Notes under the pieces: model-generated
The model's database searches: none
Seen by the model: only the letters and a program-made list of their open reading frames with translations
What the model was told of the DNA's origin: nothing
Shown here: positions 6,707 to 9,406 of the stretch, piece by piece
Layout of the letters: every line of letters starts with the position of its first letter
Position numbering within the stretch: the first letter of the stretch is position 1
Source: Candidatus Bathyarchaeota archaeon
Lineage (GTDB): Archaea; Thermoproteota; Bathyarchaeia; 40CM-2-53-6
Direction: 5' to 3'
Length of the DNA stretch: 9,406 bases
Assembly (NCBI GenBank): GCA_005884605.1
Contig: VBBE01000047.1
Location: forward strand, 1-9,406
Made by a program: the position numbers and the translations under genes

Positions 6707-6716
6707 AGAATTGGTC

Positions 6717-6723
6717 TATAAAT
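6717..6723 (-). promoter_or_regulatory. TATA box of the regulator-hsp20 operon
   Basis: ATTTATA on the minus strand (6723 to 6717) sits 42-48 bases before the ATG at 6675, between the two palindromes. Transcription would start near 6692-6697, giving a leader of about 20 bases. Confidence 0.6.
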
Positions 6724-6738
6724 GTTACCTTTAGTAAC
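6724..6738. promoter_or_regulatory. Operator palindrome 2 (abuts the TATA box)
   Basis: GTTACCTTTAGTAAC has the same GTTAC-N5-GTAAC layout as palindrome 1, and its start is 32 bases away, about three helical turns, so two dimers could bind on the same face. It covers the TFB-recognition position next to the TATA box. A further single half-site GTAAC occurs at 6752-6756. Confidence 0.65.
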
Positions 6739-6755
6739 ACTAGAGGTTTCGGTAA

Positions 6756-7261
6756 CTAGTAAACTGACACCTTGGCAACTCCGGGAATCTTCAGAATTAG
6801 CGGAATGGCCTTTCCCGGGATTACCCTATCTCCTATGAGAGTAAGCCTGGGGTCGGGATTCAGTTGAGGGTCGTCGACCAATGCTTGTCTAATGCTTATT
6901 CCATGCTCTCACAGGACCCTCGATGCGTTCGCAAGAATCCCGACCTTGTTCGGATTGTCGGCTGTTATCTCGACAACTCTAAGCCCCAGTTGCCTTGCTG
7001 CGGCCCGGAGTGATGTCCCAGCTGATTCTAGCTTCGAAAAACCGTCCTGATTTCTCTGTTCAGTTCCATCACTCGAATCGTTTCGGCTACGGTCGGGAGG
7101 TCAACTTCGATTGCTCGAGCTACTTTGAGAGCTGGGACCTCAACTTCATTGACGTAAATCCTATTGTCCTTGATGGAGAATCCGTTGTTCAGCAGGAACT
7201 CGGCGACTTGCAATCGTTCGGGATGAGTCTCAAAGAGAATCTGGATTCTCTTCCACGTCAA
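6756..7261 (-). pseudogene. Broken archaeal ACT-domain regulator of amino-acid metabolism (COG2150-like)
   Basis: The N-terminal half (TTG at 7261: TWKRIQILFETHPERLQVA, then FLLNNGFSIKDNRIYVNEVE and VPALKVARAIEVDLPTVAET) is the helix-turn-helix part of this archaeal family. At a T5 run (7037-7041) the frame ends in FRS-stop, while one frame over it continues SKLESAGTSLRAAARQLG and into an ACT domain (RVVEITADNPNKVGILANAS). A second lesion follows: TGA at 6909-6911 in VL-stop-EHGISIRQALVDDP, where relatives have an ordinary residue such as Gly or Ala. The frame then runs through PRLTLIGDRVIPGKAIPLIL to TAG at 6756. Repaired, it would give about 168 residues, close to the usual family length as I recall it. 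GTG at 7315 is an alternative start. Single-base loss in a homopolymer can be a sequencing error, but the nonsense codon makes real decay more likely. Confidence 0.78.
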
Positions 7262-7369
7262 GGGTCCTGGAGAGCCTTCTTTTTGAGGAACCTTGACGTG
7301 TTGTATTGAGAACACATCAATGATCTCGAAACTAAAAGGTGGAGTTGCGGTGGTCGCAATCGTAGTTGA

Positions 7370-7768
7370 TTTGCGCTGAGCCGGTCGGAGTCGGCGCCGA
7401 AGAATAGACCTGAAGAGGCCGACTTCCAGGGAGACATTGTACGCCTCATCGCAATAGAAAGGAAGCCTGAGGAGGCGCTCGATGCTCTTTGCGCACACTA
7501 TCGCGTAGAAAGGCCTGTTCTAAGGATTGGTCTGCCTAGAGGGGAGAAAAAGGCGCTCGGGTGTTACGTGCACAGAGAACGAACTATCTACATATCGAGC
7601 GAAGATTACTTGTTCGATCCGTATGTGTTGATCCATGAATTTTATCATCACCTGAGGCATGTAGACGGGAAGCACAGAGGGACTGAGAGACACGCGCGTG
7701 ACTTTGCTCTTTCCTTTCTCAGGAATGCTAAACGTGCGGCTATGGGTCGATCTGATGGCTTGAGTTAG
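7370..7768 (+). CDS. HEFYHH zinc metallopeptidase-like small protein, start not resolved
   Basis: The open frame runs from after a TGA (7367-7369) to TAG at 7766-7768, about 132 residues. HEFYHHLRH followed by GKHRGTERHARDFAL is a minimal HExxH zinc-peptidase motif, with an E/H-containing helix further on that may give the third ligand. The first ~65 residues (RLIAIERKPEEALDALCAHY, VLRIGLPRGEKKALGCY) read like genuine protein joined to it. However, the only ATG/GTG/TTG in the frame is GTG 7568, which would discard that half. A GTG at 7350 with AGGTGGAG five bases upstream starts a frame one base off that stops at 7377. Hence a single-base indel near 7353-7376 may have broken the original gene, or initiation uses a rare codon. 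The gene is divergent from the broken ACT regulator and its stop overlaps the endA stop. Substrate is unknown. Confidence 0.6.
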   Translation, partial: FALSRSESAPKNRPEEADFQGDIVRLIAIERKPEEALDALCAHYRVERPVLRIGLPRGEKKALGCYVHRERTIYISSEDYLFDPYVLIHEFYHHLRHVDGKHRGTERHARDFALSFLRNAKRAAMGRSDGLS

Positions 7769-8334
7769 GCTTTGAACCAGCTAAAAACGAGGTATCTGAT
7801 CTCGTCCTGCTTTGTGTCTGGAATTGCGATGATGAATTGCTTCCTAACGGTTGTTGCTAGCCTTCCTGCTCGGACCACCTCGAAGGGTCCCATGATTGAC
7901 TCGGGATTTTCCACTGAGACGATGAAGGGGGCATGATCTATCCCGGGTCCGTGCTCGTACACTGCAAAGTCGGCTCCGAATTTTATTCCCGGTGTGACGA
8001 TGTAACCTTTGTTTCTCAGATCCTTGTAGACTTGGTACGCTTGGCTGAAACCACGATATGTCTCTCTCGCTTCTCTCAGTAGAACGGATTTACGAACTGG
8101 TTCTTTGGTTCTTCCGTCAATCACGGATATCCTCTGATGTTCTAGAAGGTATAGTCCTTCCATGAGGTCTAGAAGGAGTGGGACGTCGAAGTCCTGGTCC
8201 GGCTTGGGTTTTGGTATTCCGACCGGTTTTCCAAAGAAGCCGGAGCGGTAAATGTCGAGCCCGTTTTTGGCGTCCCATACTATGAGTCGGGTTCCGATAA
8301 GTTCGGCTTCGCCTTGAAGCGTCGCGGGTTTCAT
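7765..8334 (-). CDS. endA: tRNA-splicing endonuclease
   Basis: This endonuclease cuts pre-tRNA introns at bulge-helix-bulge structures, leaving 2',3'-cyclic phosphate and 5'-hydroxyl ends. It has 189 residues. The N-terminal domain (about 1-95) is followed by the conserved nuclease domain, with GIKFGADFAVYEHGPGIDHA, VRKQFIIAI and the C-terminal RYLVFSWFK. The catalytic triad is Tyr126, His134 and Lys165; the 31-residue His-to-Lys spacing equals that of the Methanocaldococcus enzyme. The length matches the single-unit type that assembles as a homotetramer, or the catalytic subunit of a heteromeric enzyme. The ATG at 8334 follows the DUF47 stop by seven bases, so the two are probably co-transcribed. 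Its TAA overlaps the TAG of the opposite-strand gene by four bases. Confidence 0.95.
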   Translation of the reverse strand: MKPATLQGEAELIGTRLIVWDAKNGLDIYRSGFFGKPVGIPKPKPDQDFDVPLLLDLMEGLYLLEHQRISVIDGRTKEPVRKSVLLREARETYRGFSQAYQVYKDLRNKGYIVTPGIKFGADFAVYEHGPGIDHAPFIVSVENPESIMGPFEVVRAGRLATTVRKQFIIAIPDTKQDEIRYLVFSWFKA

Positions 8335-8341
8335 GATTTCT

Positions 8342-9001
8342 CTAGGCGGTCAGGGCAATTACCCGGATCAGGTCTACAACATCCACCCCTAGGTCGGCCA
8401 TGTTCTCCATGTGAGCACTAAGGTCTCGTACGAGTAGGAGTGTTCGTAGTGAAATCTTCTCGTCTAGAATATCGAGGTCGAGAGATCGATATGCCGTGTC
8501 TACTTTCTTCTCTGTTTCCTCGACGCCTCTGGAGAGCTCCATGGCCTTTGCTGGGTTGAAACCCAGTGACATTACGGTTTCTCGTATCTTTGACATTTCT
8601 TCTAGAACTAGGGCGTTCAGTTCCGCCAGCCGCTTAGTGTATTTCTTGTCGACTTTCCAGTTCCGGTCAATCACTGCGGATAACCGATATCCAATACCCT
8701 GAGCATAGTCGGCTACTTCGCCTATCTTGAAAATTAGTCTGATGAAATCCTCTCGGTTGCTAAGGAGCGTACCGAATGACGCGACTTCCTCTAGGAGCTT
8801 CTTTTTGGTCCCTTCGAAGTCTCCTAGAATCTTCAGCATGTTTTGGTAGTGTTCTTTTGCTTCCTTGGCTTTTCCATCCGAAACGGTGTCGGTCATGAGC
8901 GCTAGTTCACGGGTGATCTCTACGACATTTCTCGTTTGTTCTCTGCAGATGTCGAGTATCCTTCGTCGTATGTTTGCTTCGGTTTCGACTGGAAAGGTCA
9001 T
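8342..9001 (-). CDS. DUF47/PhoU-like helical protein
   Basis: This encodes 219 residues, almost entirely helical and rich in charged heptad-like stretches: EHYQNMLKILGDFEGTKKKL, EDFIRLIFKIGEVADYAQGI, and a C-terminal helix ending VDLIRVIALTA. Spaced Asp/Glu and His residues (for example DFEGTKK and AHMENMADLGVDVVDL) are typical of PhoU-like three-helix bundles. DUF47 proteins usually partner Pit phosphate or other anion transporters, but no transporter is in this window, so the role is open. The start chosen is ATG 9001; TTG 9004 just upstream is in frame but adds only one residue. No strong Shine-Dalgarno is visible. endA follows after seven bases, and glyS ends 67 bases upstream. An unrelated all-helical archaeal protein is the main alternative. 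Confidence 0.6.
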   Translation of the reverse strand: MTFPVETEANIRRRILDICREQTRNVVEITRELALMTDTVSDGKAKEAKEHYQNMLKILGDFEGTKKKLLEEVASFGTLLSNREDFIRLIFKIGEVADYAQGIGYRLSAVIDRNWKVDKKYTKRLAELNALVLEEMSKIRETVMSLGFNPAKAMELSRGVEETEKKVDTAYRSLDLDILDEKISLRTLLLVRDLSAHMENMADLGVDVVDLIRVIALTA

Positions 9002-9041
9002 CAAAGAGCACTGTCTCGAAATGTGGTGCTATCCTTGCCAT

Positions 9042-9047
9042 AAAAAA
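9042..9047 (-). terminator. T6 run after glyS: possible terminator and/or TATA region for the DUF47-endA unit
   Basis: TTTTTTATGG on the minus strand lies 22 bases after the glyS stop and about 40 bases before the DUF47 ATG. A T-run is the typical archaeal termination signal. TTTTTTAT could equally serve as a weak TATA box. The two roles cannot be separated from sequence. Confidence 0.35.
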
Positions 9048-9068
9048 CTAGCAGCGTTCTATTCCAAG

Positions 9069-9406
9069 TCACTTTGGAGCCTTGAAACCTTCTTTCACTA
9101 TCGTGTGGATTGTCGACGCGAGCGTTCCAACTGGGGTTCTCATCTGGCTCCAGCTATCGCGATCTCGGACGGTGACAGTATCATCCTTGATCGTATCGTA
9201 ATCTATGGTTATTCCCAGAGGGACCCCTGCCTCATCGGCTCTAGCATATCTCCTCCCGATGGACCCTGCTTCATCAAACTCCACCCTCAACCCGTCAGCG
9301 ATGAGGGTCTCATAGACTTCTGTAGCCCGTTTCTGTAGCCCATCTCTGTTTACCAACGGGAAGACTGAAGCTTGGATGGGAGCAAGGTTGAATGGGAGAC
9401 CAAGAA
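9069..9406 (-). CDS. glyS: Glycyl-tRNA synthetase, C-terminal anticodon-binding domain (5' part cut by window edge)
   Basis: This enzyme charges tRNA-Gly. The last 111 residues are visible: NLAPIQASVFPLVNRDGLQ, EVYETLIADGLRVEFDEAGS, IGRRYARADEAGVPLGITID and DTVTVRDRDSWSQMR, ending VKEGFKAPK with TGA at 9069-9071. This is the class II HGTP anticodon-binding domain of the homodimeric archaeal/eukaryotic-type synthetase. The conserved SIGRRYxRADExGxP and TVRDRD segments are intact. The frame is open to the right edge, so a TTG start at 9356 is an internal codon, not the true start. The catalytic domain lies outside the window. It sits upstream of DUF47 and endA on the same strand, a tRNA-metabolism neighbourhood. 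Confidence 0.94.
   Translation of the reverse strand, partial: LGLPFNLAPIQASVFPLVNRDGLQKRATEVYETLIADGLRVEFDEAGSIGRRYARADEAGVPLGITIDYDTIKDDTVTVRDRDSWSQMRTPVGTLASTIHTIVKEGFKAPK

Noticed and set aside
6909..6911. Selenocysteine at the in-frame TGA of the ACT regulator
   Set aside because: The position is an ordinary residue in relatives, ACT domains do not use selenocysteine, I see no obvious SECIS element, and the gene has a second lesion.
6995..7309. 104-residue plus-strand frame
   Set aside because: It is antisense to the broken ACT regulator and has no motif.
7028..7498. Reading the 156-residue minus-strand frame as a complete gene starting at 7498
   Set aside because: Only its C-terminal half matches the ACT-regulator family; residues before about 7261 are antisense to the HEFYHH gene, and the frame ends at a frameshift.
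8865..9338. 157-residue plus-strand frame
   Set aside because: It is antisense to glyS and DUF47, both of which are better supported.

Overview
The window looks archaeal. Promoter-like sequences are TATA boxes, not bacterial -35/-10 pairs. The gene set is archaeal: a 189-residue tRNA-splicing endonuclease, an archaeal-type HMG-CoA synthase carrying a DUF35 zinc-ribbon tail, a broken copy of the archaeal ACT-domain amino-acid regulator, an archaeal-type glycyl-tRNA synthetase C-terminus and a small heat-shock protein paired with a winged-helix regulator. Starts are a mix of ATG and TTG. The lineage cannot be fixed from the sequence alone; a Thermoproteota/Thaumarchaeota-side or related uncultured group is a guess.

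Layout, left to right. 1-1118 (-): the N-terminal part of a secreted M6-type zinc metallopeptidase, running off the left edge. 1378-2961 (+): HMG-CoA synthase fused to a DUF35 domain (mevalonate/isoprenoid pathway), transcribed divergently from the peptidase. 2965-3212 (+): a decayed acyl-CoA dehydrogenase C-terminus with a frameshift. 3310-3919 (+): two small proteins, one with a Cys4 cluster and one with a single membrane span and a CxxC. 3935-5137 (-): an M24 (Xaa-Pro peptidase/creatinase fold) protein with several metal ligands replaced. 5333-6675 (-): a two-gene heat-shock operon in which a winged-helix protein overlaps the Hsp20 start. Its promoter holds two GTTAC-N5-GTAAC palindromes on either side of the TATA box. 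6756-7261 (-): the broken ACT-domain regulator. About 7370-7768 (+): an HEFYHH metallopeptidase-like protein without a credible start codon. 7765-9406 (-): tRNA endonuclease, a DUF47/PhoU-like protein and the glycyl-tRNA synthetase C-terminus, running off the right edge.

How the parts relate. The best-supported regulatory unit is the heat-shock operon: the winged-helix protein probably binds the twin palindromes and represses itself and Hsp20, by analogy with archaeal heat-shock repressors. The glyS-DUF47-endA block is same-strand and mostly tRNA housekeeping. The stretch 6756-7768 carries at least two clear coding lesions plus a missing start, while about 6.8 kb of longer genes around it reads cleanly. 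This points to local gene decay more than to general sequencing error, though raw reads would settle it. I see no CRISPR array, insertion sequence, rRNA or tRNA gene in the window, and no clear new defence or biosynthetic system.
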